The position numbers and the translations under genes were made by a program. From Sphingomonas taxi (GTDB taxonomy: Bacteria; Pseudomonadota; Alphaproteobacteria; Sphingomonadales; Sphingomonadaceae): 64,000 bases of DNA. Location of the stretch: the NCBI RefSeq assembly GCF_000764535.1, contig NZ_CP009571.1, forward strand, positions 1,054,001 to 1,118,000, read 5' to 3'. Position 1 is the stretch's first letter; the number at the start of each line of letters is the position of its first letter. The notes under the pieces were generated by a model. It saw only the letters and a program-made list of their open reading frames with translations, had not been told where the DNA came from and made no database searches. Below are positions 27,303 through 36,384 of this stretch, piece after piece.

Positions 27303-28628
27303 ATGGCAACTCGTCTCCCCTCCCCGCCGCGCGTCGGCATGGTGTCGCTCGGCTGTCCCAAGAATCTGGTCGACAGCGAACGCATCCTCACGCAGCTGCG
27401 CGCCGACGGCTATCAGATGTCCGCCGATTACGCCGGCGCCGACGTCGTGCTGGTCAACACCTGCGGCTTCCTCGATTCGGCGAAGGAGGAAAGCCTCGAG
27501 GCGATCGGCGAGGCGATCGCCGAGAACGGCCGCGTCATCGTCACCGGCTGCATGGGCAAGGAGGCCGAGGTGATCCGCGCCCGCTTCCCGCAGGTGCTCG
27601 CGGTCACCGGCGCGCATCAGTACGAACAGGTCGTCGAGGCGGTGCACGAGGCGGCGCCCGCCCACCTCTCGCCCTATATCGACCTGATCCCCGACGCCGG
27701 GCTCAAGCTGACGCCGCGTCATTACAGCTATCTGAAGATCTCGGAGGGCTGCAATCACCGCTGTTCGTTCTGCATCATCCCGAGCCTGCGCGGCGATCTC
27801 GTCAGCCGCCGCCCCGACGCGATCCTGCGCGAGGCGGAGAAGCTCGTCGCCGCCGGCACGCGCGAACTGCTCGTCATCAGCCAGGACACCAGCGCCTACG
27901 GCATCGATATCCGCAAGGAGCCGCGGCTGTGGAAGGGGCAGGAGGTCGTGCCGCACATGACCGACCTCGCCCGCGAGCTTGGCAGGATCGCCCCCTGGGT
28001 CCGCCTCCACTACGTCTATCCCTACCCCCATGTCGATCAGGTCATCCCGCTGATGGCCGAGGGGCTGGTGCTCCCCTATCTCGACATTCCGTTCCAGCAT
28101 GCCGCGCCGTCGGTGCTCAAGCGCATGAAGCGCCCCGGCAACGACGCCAAGGTCCTGAGCCGCATCCATCAGTGGCGCGAGATCTGCCCGGACATCGCGA
28201 TCCGCTCGACCTTCGTCGTCGGCTTCCCCGGCGAGACCGAGGCGGACTTCGAATACCTGCTCGACTGGCTCGACGAGGCGCAGCTCGACCGCGTCGGCGC
28301 ATTCCGCTTCGAGCCGGTCGAGGGCGCCGCCGCCAACCTCCTGCCCGATCACGTGCCGGAGGAGGTGAAGGAGGAGCGCTACCAGCGGATCATGGCGAAG
28401 ACCGCCGCGATCAGCGCCGCCAAGCTCGCCGCGAAGATTGGCCGCACCCTCCCCGTCATCATCGACGAAGTGGGTGAAGAAGGCGCCACCGGCCGCAGCC
28501 AGGCCGACGCCCCCGAGATCGACGGCCAGGTCTTCCTGCGCGATGCCGCGCACCTCGCGGTCGGCGACATCGTCCCGGTGGCGATCGAGGACGCCGACGA
28601 ACACGATCTGTACGGCGTACCGGTTTGA
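27303..28628 (+). CDS. rimO: Ribosomal protein S12 methylthiotransferase RimO
   Basis: 441 residues from the ATG at 27303; an in-frame ATG at 27288 would add five residues. It adds a methylthio group to the conserved Asp of ribosomal protein S12. The N-terminal MTTase domain has Cys18 ([12 protein letters not shown]), Cys54 (VNTCGF) and Cys83 (TGCMGK) for one iron-sulfur cluster. The radical SAM motif CNHRCSFC (Cys150, 154, 157) binds the second. The C-terminal TRAM domain ends the protein. [12 protein letters not shown] distinguishes RimO from MiaB. Confidence 0.96.
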   Translation: MATRLPSPPRVGMVSLGCPKNLVDSERILTQLRADGYQMSADYAGADVVLVNTCGFLDSAKEESLEAIGEAIAENGRVIVTGCMGKEAEVIRARFPQVLAVTGAHQYEQVVEAVHEAAPAHLSPYIDLIPDAGLKLTPRHYSYLKISEGCNHRCSFCIIPSLRGDLVSRRPDAILREAEKLVAAGTRELLVISQDTSAYGIDIRKEPRLWKGQEVVPHMTDLARELGRIAPWVRLHYVYPYPHVDQVIPLMAEGLVLPYLDIPFQHAAPSVLKRMKRPGNDAKVLSRIHQWREICPDIAIRSTFVVGFPGETEADFEYLLDWLDEAQLDRVGAFRFEPVEGAAANLLPDHVPEEVKEERYQRIMAKTAAISAAKLAAKIGRTLPVIIDEVGEEGATGRSQADAPEIDGQVFLRDAAHLAVGDIVPVAIEDADEHDLYGVPV

Positions 28629-28643
28629 CGCAGTGCGGTCCGG

Positions 28644-28682
28644 GTCCTCTCCCGTTGCGCGGTGAACGTCGCGGGAGAGGAC
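28644..28682. terminator. Hairpin between convergent rimO and small kinase genes
   Basis: An 11-bp perfect stem, GTCCTCTCCCG / CGGGAGAGGAC, with a 17-base loop, in the 60-bp gap between two gene ends on opposite strands. It could terminate both, but there is no U-tract. It resembles half of a type C repeat. Confidence 0.45.
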
Positions 28683-28688
28683 GGAGGG

Positions 28689-29180
28689 CTAGGGTCGATG
28701 CAGAACGACGTCGAATCCTTCCTCGGATGCTGGCGGAACGAAATGCTTCGTTATTTGCGCGAAATCGTCGTCGCTCACGGTAAATTCGTGCGTGCCGTCG
28801 TCATTTCGCCGGCGTAACCGGGATTTGCAGACGTCATCCGGAACGTCGAGGTAATGGAGCTGGTGAGCACAGCCCGCCTCTTCGAACACGGTGCGCATCC
28901 ATGCCCGGCTTGCCGGTGTATTCGCCGGAAAGTCCAACACCACGGATAATCCCGCCCGCAACAGATCGACCAGATGCGCGCGCATCGCATCGCGCAGCCG
29001 CGCTGCGTTGCGAACATAGTCGGCAAGACTGTTCTGCTCGCCCGGATACAGGCGTGCCAGCCAGTAATCTTCCCTCACCACGACCGTGTGGGGCTGTTTT
29101 CCTAGAGCACCGGTAAGCGTGGATTTCCCGGCAGCGATCTTGCCGCACACGAGGTGCAGCGTCGGTTGTTCCAAAGACAT
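28689..29180 (-). CDS. Small P-loop kinase (zeta-toxin-like AAA family)
   Basis: 163 residues. Walker A is near the N-terminus: LHLVCGKIAAGKSTLTGALG. An EDYWLARLYP segment and the LDFPANTPASRAWMR region match small P-loop kinases related to zeta toxins, Gnt/Cmk-like kinases and the 'AAA family ATPase' of about 160-170 residues. A lid-like RLRRRNDDGTHEFTVSDDDF follows. There is no adjacent antitoxin gene, so a toxin role is not supported. Base use looks less GC-biased than the neighbours, hinting at acquisition. Substrate unknown. Confidence 0.82.
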   Translation of the reverse strand: MSLEQPTLHLVCGKIAAGKSTLTGALGKQPHTVVVREDYWLARLYPGEQNSLADYVRNAARLRDAMRAHLVDLLRAGLSVVLDFPANTPASRAWMRTVFEEAGCAHQLHYLDVPDDVCKSRLRRRNDDGTHEFTVSDDDFAQITKHFVPPASEEGFDVVLHRP

Positions 29181-29486
29181 GGTTCGATACCCTTCGCAGA
29201 TGCACGCAGCATCATGATAGTCACAAGCGGATAGACCCGGCCCGACGCATCAGGCCGGGTGGTTAATTCGTCCGCTGTTCGCAATCGCGATGGGAATGAC
29301 GAAAGGCATGGCACGAAGATGCCACCCCTCCTTTCGTTAGTCCAGCGTGAGATGGCATCGAAGGCCGGTGTTCGAACCACGACGGTGCCGCTTCCTGATA
29401 TCACCGTAGGACACCGCCAGCCGCGCTCGACGCCCGCGCGCCGATTTCACTTTCGCCAGACCACCCGGATGTGGCAGCCTTCCGCG
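29181..29486. other. 306-bp intergenic region with one hairpin
   Basis: Divergent promoter space between the small kinase and the serine hydrolase. It contains a perfect 8-bp hairpin at 29235-29260 (ACCCGGCC / GGCCGGGT, 10-base loop) and a TTCGAA-containing stretch near 29370 that is not a tRNA arm. An open frame into the serine hydrolase crosses part of it but has no family character. No gene or clear promoter was recognised. Confidence 0.5.
29235..29260. terminator. Short intergenic hairpin
   Basis: ACCCGGCC and GGCCGGGT pair perfectly over 8 bp with a 10-base loop. It lies upstream of both flanking genes, so a structural or leader role is as likely as termination. No U-tract. Confidence 0.3.
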
Positions 29487-30878
29487 ATGCTGCACAAGAC
29501 GCTCGCGACGCTCGCTCTCCTTCTCACCGCCAGCCCCCTCGCCGCCCAGACGCTCACCCCCGCCGAACAGACCGCGGTCGACAAGGTCGTCGCCGATGCG
29601 CTCGCCACCACCGGCACGCCCTCGGCGCAGGTCGCGATCGTGCGCGGCGGGCGGATCGTGCTGACCAAGGCCTATGGCAAGCAATCGGACCGCGACGCCG
29701 CACGCCCCGACGCGCCCTATCAGATCGCCTCGATCTCGAAGCAGTTCACCGCCGCGGCGCTGCTGCTGCTCGAGGACGACGGCAAAGTGTCGCTGGACGA
29801 CACCGTCGCCAAATGGCTGCCGGGGATCAGCGGCGGCGACCGGATCACCATCCGCCAGTTGCTCAGCCACACCTCGGGCCTGCAGGATTACTGGCCGCAG
29901 GACTACAGCTTCAAGGCGATGGAGACGCCGACCACGCCGCAGGCGATCGTCGACCGCTGGGCGAAGAAGCCGCTCGACTTCGCCCCCGGCACGCAATGGC
30001 AATATTCCAACACCGGCTATGTCGTCGCCGGCCTGATCGCCGAAAAGGCCGCGGGCGAGCCGTTGCTGACCCTCCTCGAACGCCGCGTCTTCAAGCCGCT
30101 CGGCATCACCGCGATCGATCAGGACAAAGCGATCGGCGCCCGTTTCCCCTCGGGTTATCACCGCAATGCGCTCGGCCCGGTCCGCGTCGCGCGTCCCGCC
30201 GCCGACGGCTGGCTCTATGCCGCGGGCGAATTGTCGATGAGCGCCGGCGACCTCGCCAAATGGGACGTGGCGCGTCTGAACCGCAGCCTGCTCCCCGCCG
30301 ACGACTGGGCAGCGCAGGAGAAGCCGGTGCTGCTCGCCGACGGCAGCACGACCAATTACGGCCTCGGCGTCAGCCTCGGCAAACGCGCCGGCCAGCCCTA
30401 TGTCGAACATAGCGGCGAGGCGGTCGGCTTCCTGTCAGAGAATATCGTCTATCCCGAACAGAAAGCGGCGATCGTCGTCCTCACCAACGCCGATTTCGGC
30501 AACGCCTTCGTCAGCATCGCGCAGGGCATCGCCAAGGTCGTCCTTCCCGCCGATGCCGACGCCACCGAGGCGGCGAAGACGAAGGCGGCGCGCGCGATGT
30601 TCGACGCGCTGCGCGGCGGCACGCTCGACCGCACGCTGCTCACCGCCAACGCCTCTTATTATTTCACGCCGCAGGTGCTCGCGGATTATCGCACCAGCCT
30701 GTCGGCGCTCGGCGCGCCGACCAGCTTCGAGAAAGCGGGACAGACGCAATTACGCGGCGGCTTCGTGCAGCGCCGCTACACCGTGACCTATCCCGACCGG
30801 AAGCTGTCGATCGGCACCTTCGCCGAGCCCGACGGCACCGAGCGCTACGAGCAATTCCTCGTCAGCCCGGCGACCTGA
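29487..30878 (+). CDS. Secreted serine hydrolase of the class C beta-lactamase/DD-peptidase fold
   Basis: 463 residues from the ATG at 29487, which starts a signal peptide (LATLALLLTASPLAA). The active-site SxxK tetrad is Ser82-Ile-Ser-Lys85 (QIASISKQF); the YxN element is QYSNTGY, and HSGEAVG stands at the KTG position. These features define the beta-lactamase family of penicillin-binding-protein-like esterases and peptidases. A C-terminal extension of about 110 residues is beta-rich. With HSG instead of KTG, it is more likely a peptidase or esterase than a resistance enzyme. The aminopeptidase gene starts one base after its stop. Confidence 0.9.
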   Translation: MLHKTLATLALLLTASPLAAQTLTPAEQTAVDKVVADALATTGTPSAQVAIVRGGRIVLTKAYGKQSDRDAARPDAPYQIASISKQFTAAALLLLEDDGKVSLDDTVAKWLPGISGGDRITIRQLLSHTSGLQDYWPQDYSFKAMETPTTPQAIVDRWAKKPLDFAPGTQWQYSNTGYVVAGLIAEKAAGEPLLTLLERRVFKPLGITAIDQDKAIGARFPSGYHRNALGPVRVARPAADGWLYAAGELSMSAGDLAKWDVARLNRSLLPADDWAAQEKPVLLADGSTTNYGLGVSLGKRAGQPYVEHSGEAVGFLSENIVYPEQKAAIVVLTNADFGNAFVSIAQGIAKVVLPADADATEAAKTKAARAMFDALRGGTLDRTLLTANASYYFTPQVLADYRTSLSALGAPTSFEKAGQTQLRGGFVQRRYTVTYPDRKLSIGTFAEPDGTERYEQFLVSPAT

Positions 30879-30879
30879 T

Positions 30880-32244
30880 ATGCCCGACACCCTGCTCCAG
30901 CCCGACCGCGGCCAGCCCGCCCGCTCCATCGCGCTGATCGCGCCCGACGCCTATGACGCATGGCTCGCCGCCCAGCCGCCACGCGTCCGCACCGCGCTCG
31001 CCGCGCAACGCTTCACCGGCAAGTCCGGCAGCCACGCCATCTACGCCGACGAGGACGTGCAGGCGATCGTCGTCGCCGCCGCACCCGACGTCTGGACGTT
31101 GGCGAAGCTCGCCGAGGCGCTCCCCGCCGGCACCTATCGCGTCGGCGGTGCGATCGGCCCCGCCGCGCTCGGCTGGCTGCTCGGCCAATATCGCTTCGAT
31201 CGCTATCGCAGGGCGGACGACACCGGCGCGCGCATCCTCCTGACGCAGGACGCCGCAGGTATCGAGGAGACCTTGCGCCTCGCCGCCGCGACCGGCTGGG
31301 TGCGCGATCTCGTCAATACCGGCGCGGGCGACCTCGGCCCCGCCGAGCTGGAAGCCGCCGCCGAACGGCTGGCGCGCGATCATCAAGCGAGCGTCACCAT
31401 CACCCGCGGCGACGCGCTTGCCACCGGCTATCCGCTGATCCACGCGGTTGGACAGGCGGCGGTCAAGGAGCGCGCGCCACGGCTGATCGAGCTCGAATGG
31501 GGCGACCCCGCGCATCCGCGCATCGCCTTGGTCGGCAAGGGCGTGGTGTTCGATACCGGCGGGCTCGACATCAAGCCATCGGCCGGCATGCGGCTGATGA
31601 AGAAGGATATGGGCGGTGCGGCGCATGCGCTTGCGCTCGCCAGCCTCGTCATGGCGGCGCGGCTGCCGGTGCGCCTGCACCTGCTGATCCCGGCGGTGGA
31701 GAATGCGATCGCCGGCAATGCCTTCCGTCCCGGCGACGTGCTGCGCAGCCGCCTCGGCCCGACGATCGAGAACACCAACACCGATGCCGAAGGACGGCTG
31801 ATCCTCGCCGACGCGCTCACCCGCGCCGGGGAGGCGCATCCCGAGCTGATCCTCGACTTCGCGACGCTGACCGGCGCGGCGCGCGTCGCGCTCGGCCCCG
31901 ATTTGCCGCCGCTGTTCACCGACGACGAGACCCTCGCGGCGGACCTGCTCGCCGCCGGCACCGCGCTCGACGACCCCCTGTGGCGATTGCCGCTGTGGGA
32001 CGGCTATGACGAGATGCTCAAGTCGGACATCGCCGACATGGTCAACGCCCCTGACGGCGGCTTCGCCGGCGCGATCACCGCCGCGCTGTTCCTGCGCCGC
32101 TTCGTGCCGAAGGACACGATCTGGGCGCATATGGACGTCTTCGCCTGGCGCCCCTCCGCCAAACCGGGTCGTCCGAAGGGCGGCGACGCCTATGCGCTGC
32201 GCGCCTGCTACGCGCTGCTCAAGCGGCGCTATGGCACGCGGTGA
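30880..32244 (+). CDS. M17 leucyl aminopeptidase family protein
   Basis: 454 residues, no signal peptide, so cytoplasmic. It removes N-terminal residues from peptides using two metal ions. The M17 catalytic domain shows [30 protein letters not shown] and the signature [14 protein letters not shown] with its Asp and Glu metal ligands. The N-terminal domain is short and diverged compared with PepA (about 500 residues). Only one base separates it from the serine hydrolase, and it overlaps the DUF2867 gene by 4, so the three form an operon. PepA itself would be larger, so no symbol is given. Confidence 0.93.
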   Translation: MPDTLLQPDRGQPARSIALIAPDAYDAWLAAQPPRVRTALAAQRFTGKSGSHAIYADEDVQAIVVAAAPDVWTLAKLAEALPAGTYRVGGAIGPAALGWLLGQYRFDRYRRADDTGARILLTQDAAGIEETLRLAAATGWVRDLVNTGAGDLGPAELEAAAERLARDHQASVTITRGDALATGYPLIHAVGQAAVKERAPRLIELEWGDPAHPRIALVGKGVVFDTGGLDIKPSAGMRLMKKDMGGAAHALALASLVMAARLPVRLHLLIPAVENAIAGNAFRPGDVLRSRLGPTIENTNTDAEGRLILADALTRAGEAHPELILDFATLTGAARVALGPDLPPLFTDDETLAADLLAAGTALDDPLWRLPLWDGYDEMLKSDIADMVNAPDGGFAGAITAALFLRRFVPKDTIWAHMDVFAWRPSAKPGRPKGGDAYALRACYALLKRRYGTR

Positions 32245-32750
32245 GCGTCACCCGCCGCGATCCGCCCCACTCGAGCCGTATCGCCGACTGGTATGACGGC
32301 GCGGACCTGCTCGATTGCTATGCCGCGCCGCTGCCGCCCGGGCATGATGGCGATATCCTTACGATCGCGCGGGCGATCCTCGACCGCCCGAGCTGGTGGT
32401 TCCGCGCGCTGCTGGGGATACGCGACGGTTTCGCGCGCAGTGCCGGCCTGCAGACGACGGGGGATATCCGCAACGCGGTCCGCGCAGACGCGCGCGTCGC
32501 CTTCTTCCCGATCCGCGCGCAATCGGCGGACGAGATCATCCTCGGCGAAGACGACCGGCACCTCGATTTCCGCCTCTCGCTGCTCGTCGACCGCAGCGCC
32601 CACCGCACCGGCACCGTGTTCGCGACGACGGTGGTGCGCTGCCGCAACCGGCTCGGCCACGCCTATCTCACGGCGATCACGCCGTTCCACCATCTCGTCG
32701 TCCGATCCAGCCTCGCGCGCGCAGAGGCCGCCGGCTTCATCGCGGACTAA
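32241..32750 (+). CDS. DUF2867 family protein
   Basis: 169 residues from a GTG that makes a GTGA overlap with the aminopeptidase stop. It has the DUF2867 pattern: an early hydrophobic [13 protein letters not shown], the [19 protein letters not shown] helix, the beta-rich [18 protein letters not shown], and the family end [20 protein letters not shown]. The fold resembles lipid- or polyketide-binding START-like proteins, but the function is unknown. No signal peptide or membrane segment. It ends seven bases from the convergent TonB-like gene. Confidence 0.83.
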   Translation: MSVTRRDPPHSSRIADWYDGADLLDCYAAPLPPGHDGDILTIARAILDRPSWWFRALLGIRDGFARSAGLQTTGDIRNAVRADARVAFFPIRAQSADEIILGEDDRHLDFRLSLLVDRSAHRTGTVFATTVVRCRNRLGHAYLTAITPFHHLVVRSSLARAEAAGFIAD

Positions 32751-32756
32751 CGAAGG

Positions 32757-33497
32757 TCAGCGATCGATCGTCGGCGGATCGATGTCCCATTGCTGGTCGC
32801 GCAGCACCGTCGATCGCACCGGCCGCCCGGCCGCATCGCGCCACGGATCGTAGCGGAAGCGCTTCTCGATCGCCGCACAGGTCACCTGATCCATCAGCGC
32901 ACTGCCGCTCGACCGCGCGATCGTGCAGCCGGTGACGCGGCCGTTGGTTTCGACGCGATAGCGGACGCCGACGACGCCGCGAAAACCGGTGTCGAGGATC
33001 GCGTCGGGGATGTCCGATCCCTTGATCCGGCCGCTGACCAGCCGCGGCACCTTTTCCCAGCCGCTGCCGTCGCCATCGCCGTCGCCGCCCGCGCCATTGC
33101 CGTCGCCGATCCCGCCGGCGCCGGTGCCCGGCCCCGCCCGGTCGGATGCGCCGGAGGTCGCCTGCGCGCCGATATTGGGCAGCGGCGCGACGACGATCGG
33201 CGGCGGTGGCGCGATCTGGACGATCGGCACCGGCGCGGTGACCTCGGTCGCCTTGGAGCGGAGATTGGGCGGCGCCGCCCGGCCGCTCGGCCGGTTGATC
33301 CGCTTGGGCGGCGGTATGACGCGCTCCGGCGGCGGCGGCTCGGGCGCGACGGTGAAGGTGGCCAGCGCGCTCTGCATCGGGGTGACGCCGCCCCGGAAAG
33401 CGAGCCCGAGCCACAAGGCATAGCCGAGCGCCGCGACGATGACGGCGGTCAAAGCGGCGGCGCCGAGCCGTTCGCGTAGGGGAGCAGGCGCGATCAC
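32757..33497 (-). CDS. TonB-like energy-transduction protein
   Basis: 246 residues from a probable GTG at 33497. It has one N-terminal membrane helix (LTAVIVAALGYALWLGLAF), a proline-rich periplasmic spacer (APEPPPPERVIPPPKRI and VQIAPPPPIVVAPLP), a Gly/Asp-rich linker, and a C-terminal TonB-type domain (FRGVVGVRYRVETNGRVTGC, then EKRFRYDP). Such proteins couple inner-membrane proton force to outer-membrane receptors. ExbB and ExbD are not adjacent. The start is uncertain because no clear ribosome site is seen. It lies downstream of and on the same strand as tpiA. Confidence 0.82.
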   Translation of the reverse strand: MIAPAPLRERLGAAALTAVIVAALGYALWLGLAFRGGVTPMQSALATFTVAPEPPPPERVIPPPKRINRPSGRAAPPNLRSKATEVTAPVPIVQIAPPPPIVVAPLPNIGAQATSGASDRAGPGTGAGGIGDGNGAGGDGDGDGSGWEKVPRLVSGRIKGSDIPDAILDTGFRGVVGVRYRVETNGRVTGCTIARSSGSALMDQVTCAAIEKRFRYDPWRDAAGRPVRSTVLRDQQWDIDPPTIDR

Positions 33498-33565
33498 GAT
33501 GGCAAGATGATGCCGCACCCCGCCTTTCGCAACGCTGACCGGGGTTCGGCGACCGCTCGCGCGTG

Positions 33566-34312
33566 CTACACCCCGGCCGCCGCCTCGATGATCGGCACGA
33601 ACTTCGCGGCGGTCAGGCTCGCCCCGCCGACCAGCGCACCGTCGACATTGTCGCAGGCGAGGATCGTCGCGGCATTCTCCCCGGTCACCGATCCACCGTA
33701 CAGGATGCGCACGCCGTCGGCGGCATCGCCGATCAGCGTGCGCAGCTTGGCGCGGGCGATCGCGTGGATCGCGCAAATCTGCTCCAGCGTCGGCGTGCGA
33801 CCCGTGCCGATCGCCCAACGCGGTTCGTAGGCGAGCGTGAACCAGCTGCCGTCGGCATTGTCGGGGACCGACTTCTCGATCTGCGCCTGCACCACGCGTT
33901 CGGCGCGGTCGGCGTCGCGCTCCGCCTCGGTCTCGCCGCAGCAGGAGATGACGTGCAGCCCTTGGCGCCGCGCCGCCGCCGCCTTCGCCCAGGCATCGTG
34001 GCTGGTCTCGCCCTGGTCCATCCGTCGCTCGCTGTGGCCGACGATGGTGAAGCGCGCGCCCGCCTCGGCGACCATCGCGGCCGAGACGCAACCGGTATGC
34101 GCGCCGCTGTCCGCCTCGTGCACGTCCTCGGCGCCGATCAGCAGCCCCGGTGCCCGTTCCGCCGCGGGCGCGATCAGCGTGAACGGCACCGCGACCATCA
34201 CGTCGACGCCCGGCGCGCCGGCCGCCGCCGCCGCGATGCCGTCGAGTTCGGCGAGCGCGGCACGCGATCCGTTCATCTTCCAATTGCCCGCCACCAGCTT
34301 GCGCCGCGTCAT
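33566..34312 (-). CDS. tpiA: Triose-phosphate isomerase
   Basis: 248 residues, full-length TIM barrel. It interconverts dihydroxyacetone phosphate and glyceraldehyde-3-phosphate. The catalytic residues are visible: Asn and Lys in AGNWKMNG, His in VGHSERR, and Glu in LAYEPRWAIGTG. The phosphate-gripper YGGSV and GALVGGASL close the barrel. The ATG has AGGAGGT just upstream. It diverges from ppiD across 109 bp, the usual order beside the trp region in sphingomonads. Confidence 0.97.
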   Translation of the reverse strand: MTRRKLVAGNWKMNGSRAALAELDGIAAAAAGAPGVDVMVAVPFTLIAPAAERAPGLLIGAEDVHEADSGAHTGCVSAAMVAEAGARFTIVGHSERRMDQGETSHDAWAKAAAARRQGLHVISCCGETEAERDADRAERVVQAQIEKSVPDNADGSWFTLAYEPRWAIGTGRTPTLEQICAIHAIARAKLRTLIGDAADGVRILYGGSVTGENAATILACDNVDGALVGGASLTAAKFVPIIEAAAGV

Positions 34313-34421
34313 CCGACCTCCTGTTTTACATGTTCAACAAACTGTGCCCGCCCGCGCGCTTGATGGCAAGCCGCTGCGCCCCTAAAGACGCTGCTCTTCA
34401 AGAGGGACGATCGGCCTTTTC

Positions 34422-36383
34422 ATGCTCAGCTTTTTCCGCCGGATCATCAATTCCAAGGCCGGCATCGTCGTCACCTTCATCGTCCTCGGCGTGATCGCGC
34501 TCGCCTTCGCGGCGGGCGACATCACCGGCTTGGCGGGGAATGGCACCAGCCTGTCGGGCAACAGCGTCGCCACCGTCGGCGGCCAGAAGGTCACCGCCAC
34601 CGAGCTGCGCGGCCGCGTCCAGACCGAGCTGCAGGCGGCATCGCAGGAGGCCGCCCGCCAGCAGCAGCCGGCGCCGACGATGCAGCAACTGCTCGACCAG
34701 GGCGGATTGCAGGCGACGCTCGACCGGACGATCAACGGCCTCGCGCTCGAAGCGTTCGGGCGCGGCCAGCATATGATCGTCAGCAAGCGCTCGGTCGACG
34801 GCGTGATCGCCAGCATCCCCGGCCTGCGCGGCCCCAACGGCCAGTTCGACCCCGCCAATTACCAGCGCCTGCTCGCCGACCAGAAGCTCACCGACGCGCA
34901 GGTCCGCACCGACATCGCCCGCGACATCATCGCGCAGCAGCTCATGCTGCCGACGCAGGGCGCGACGCAGGTGCCGATGAAGGTCGCGCTGCCCTACGCC
35001 TCGCTGATGCTCGAAAAGCGCTCGGGGCAGGTCGCCTTCGTCCCCGCCAAGGCCGTCGACACCGGCCCGGCGCCGACCGACGCCGAGCAGCAGGCCTTCT
35101 ATCGCCGCAACATCCAGCGCTACACCGTGCCCGAGCGGCGCGTCGTCCGCTATGCGGTGGTGACGCCGGAGCAGGTCAAGGCGCGCGCGGTGCCGACCGA
35201 CGCCGAGATCGCCGCCGCCTACAATCAGCAGCGCAGCCGCTTCGCCGCCGCCGAGAAGCGCGACATCAGCCAGGTGGTCGTCGCCGATCAGGCGGGGGCC
35301 AATGCGCTCGCCGCCAAGGTGAAGGCCGGCACGCCGATCGCCGATGCCGCACGCGCCGCCGGGCTGGAGCCCGCGGTGCAGACCGGTCTCACCAAGCCGG
35401 CCTATGCCGCCACGAGCAGCGCGGGTATCGCCGACGCCGCCTTCGCCGCGCCCAGCGGCGGGGTAATCGGCCCGGTGCGGGGTCCGCTCGGCTGGGTCGT
35501 TGCCCGCGTCGAGAAGATCGAACAGGTGCCGGGCAAGACGCTCGAACAGGCGAAGCCGGAACTCGTCGCCGAATTGTCGACGCGCAAGCTGCAACAGGCC
35601 CTCGCCGACGTGCACGATTCGCTCGACACCGCGCTCGGCAAGAACGCCACCTTCGACGAGGCCGTCGCCGACCAGAAGCTCAGCGCGCAGACCACGCCGC
35701 CGTTGCTCGCCAACGGCACCAACCCCGACGCCCCGGCGGCACGGCCCGACCCGGCGGTGGCGCCGATCGTCGCCGCCGCCTTCCAGATGGCGGAGGGTGA
35801 TCCGGCGCAGTTGGTGCCGGTCGGCCAGGACGGCGGCTTTGCGGTCGTCGCGATCGGTCGCGTCGTCCGCGCCGCGCCGCGGCCGCTCGATCAGGTGAAG
35901 ACGCAGGTGATCGCCGACGTCACCGCCGATCGCGCACGCACCGCCGCGCGCAAGCTGGCGACGGATATCCTCGCCAAGGTCAACAAGGGCACGCCTTTGG
36001 CGCAGGCGATGGCCGCCTCGGGCCGCGCGCTGCCGCCGGTGCAGACCGCCGGCGCCAGCCGTGCGCAGCTCGCCGCGGCGCAGGGCAACGTCCAGCCGCC
36101 GCTCGCGCTGCTCTTCTCGATGGCGAAGGGCAATGCCAAGCTGCTGGAGGCGCCGAACAACGCCGGCTGGCTGATCGTCAAGCTCGATACGATCGTTCCC
36201 GGCAATGCCGCCGGCACGCCCGCCGCCGTCGCTGGCGCACGCGGTAGCATCGCCCGCGTCGTCGGCCGCGAATATGCCGAGCAATTCGCGCGCGCGGTCC
36301 GCAATGCGGTCGGCGTCAAGACCGATGCCGCGGCGCTGGCACGCGTCCGCGCCGATCTCGCCGGCAACACCGGCGGCAATTGA
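34422..36383 (+). CDS. ppiD: Peptidyl-prolyl isomerase D (PpiD/SurA-N type)
   Basis: 653 residues. A single N-terminal membrane anchor (MLSFFRRIINSKAGIVVTFI, then VLGVIALAF) is followed by a SurA_N-like chaperone region and a parvulin-type PPIase region (VVADQAGANALAAKVKAGTP, then GVIGPVRGPLGWVVARVEKI). PpiD is an inner-membrane periplasmic chaperone that meets proteins leaving the Sec channel. The parvulin core is weakly conserved, as is common in alphaproteobacterial PpiD. trpE starts one base after its stop, so the two are probably co-transcribed. Confidence 0.9.
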   Translation: MLSFFRRIINSKAGIVVTFIVLGVIALAFAAGDITGLAGNGTSLSGNSVATVGGQKVTATELRGRVQTELQAASQEAARQQQPAPTMQQLLDQGGLQATLDRTINGLALEAFGRGQHMIVSKRSVDGVIASIPGLRGPNGQFDPANYQRLLADQKLTDAQVRTDIARDIIAQQLMLPTQGATQVPMKVALPYASLMLEKRSGQVAFVPAKAVDTGPAPTDAEQQAFYRRNIQRYTVPERRVVRYAVVTPEQVKARAVPTDAEIAAAYNQQRSRFAAAEKRDISQVVVADQAGANALAAKVKAGTPIADAARAAGLEPAVQTGLTKPAYAATSSAGIADAAFAAPSGGVIGPVRGPLGWVVARVEKIEQVPGKTLEQAKPELVAELSTRKLQQALADVHDSLDTALGKNATFDEAVADQKLSAQTTPPLLANGTNPDAPAARPDPAVAPIVAAAFQMAEGDPAQLVPVGQDGGFAVVAIGRVVRAAPRPLDQVKTQVIADVTADRARTAARKLATDILAKVNKGTPLAQAMAASGRALPPVQTAGASRAQLAAAQGNVQPPLALLFSMAKGNAKLLEAPNNAGWLIVKLDTIVPGNAAGTPAAVAGARGSIARVVGREYAEQFARAVRNAVGVKTDAAALARVRADLAGNTGGN

Positions 36384-36384
36384 G

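Noticed and set aside
29360..29395. TTCGAA-containing stretch that resembles a tRNA T-arm
   Set aside because: The flanks do not form the 5-bp T stem on either strand and no anticodon, D or acceptor arms are present.
29487..30878. Antibiotic-resistance beta-lactamase
   Set aside because: The SxxK and YxN motifs are present, but HSG replaces KTG and a long C-terminal extension follows; this is typical of the wider serine hydrolase family.
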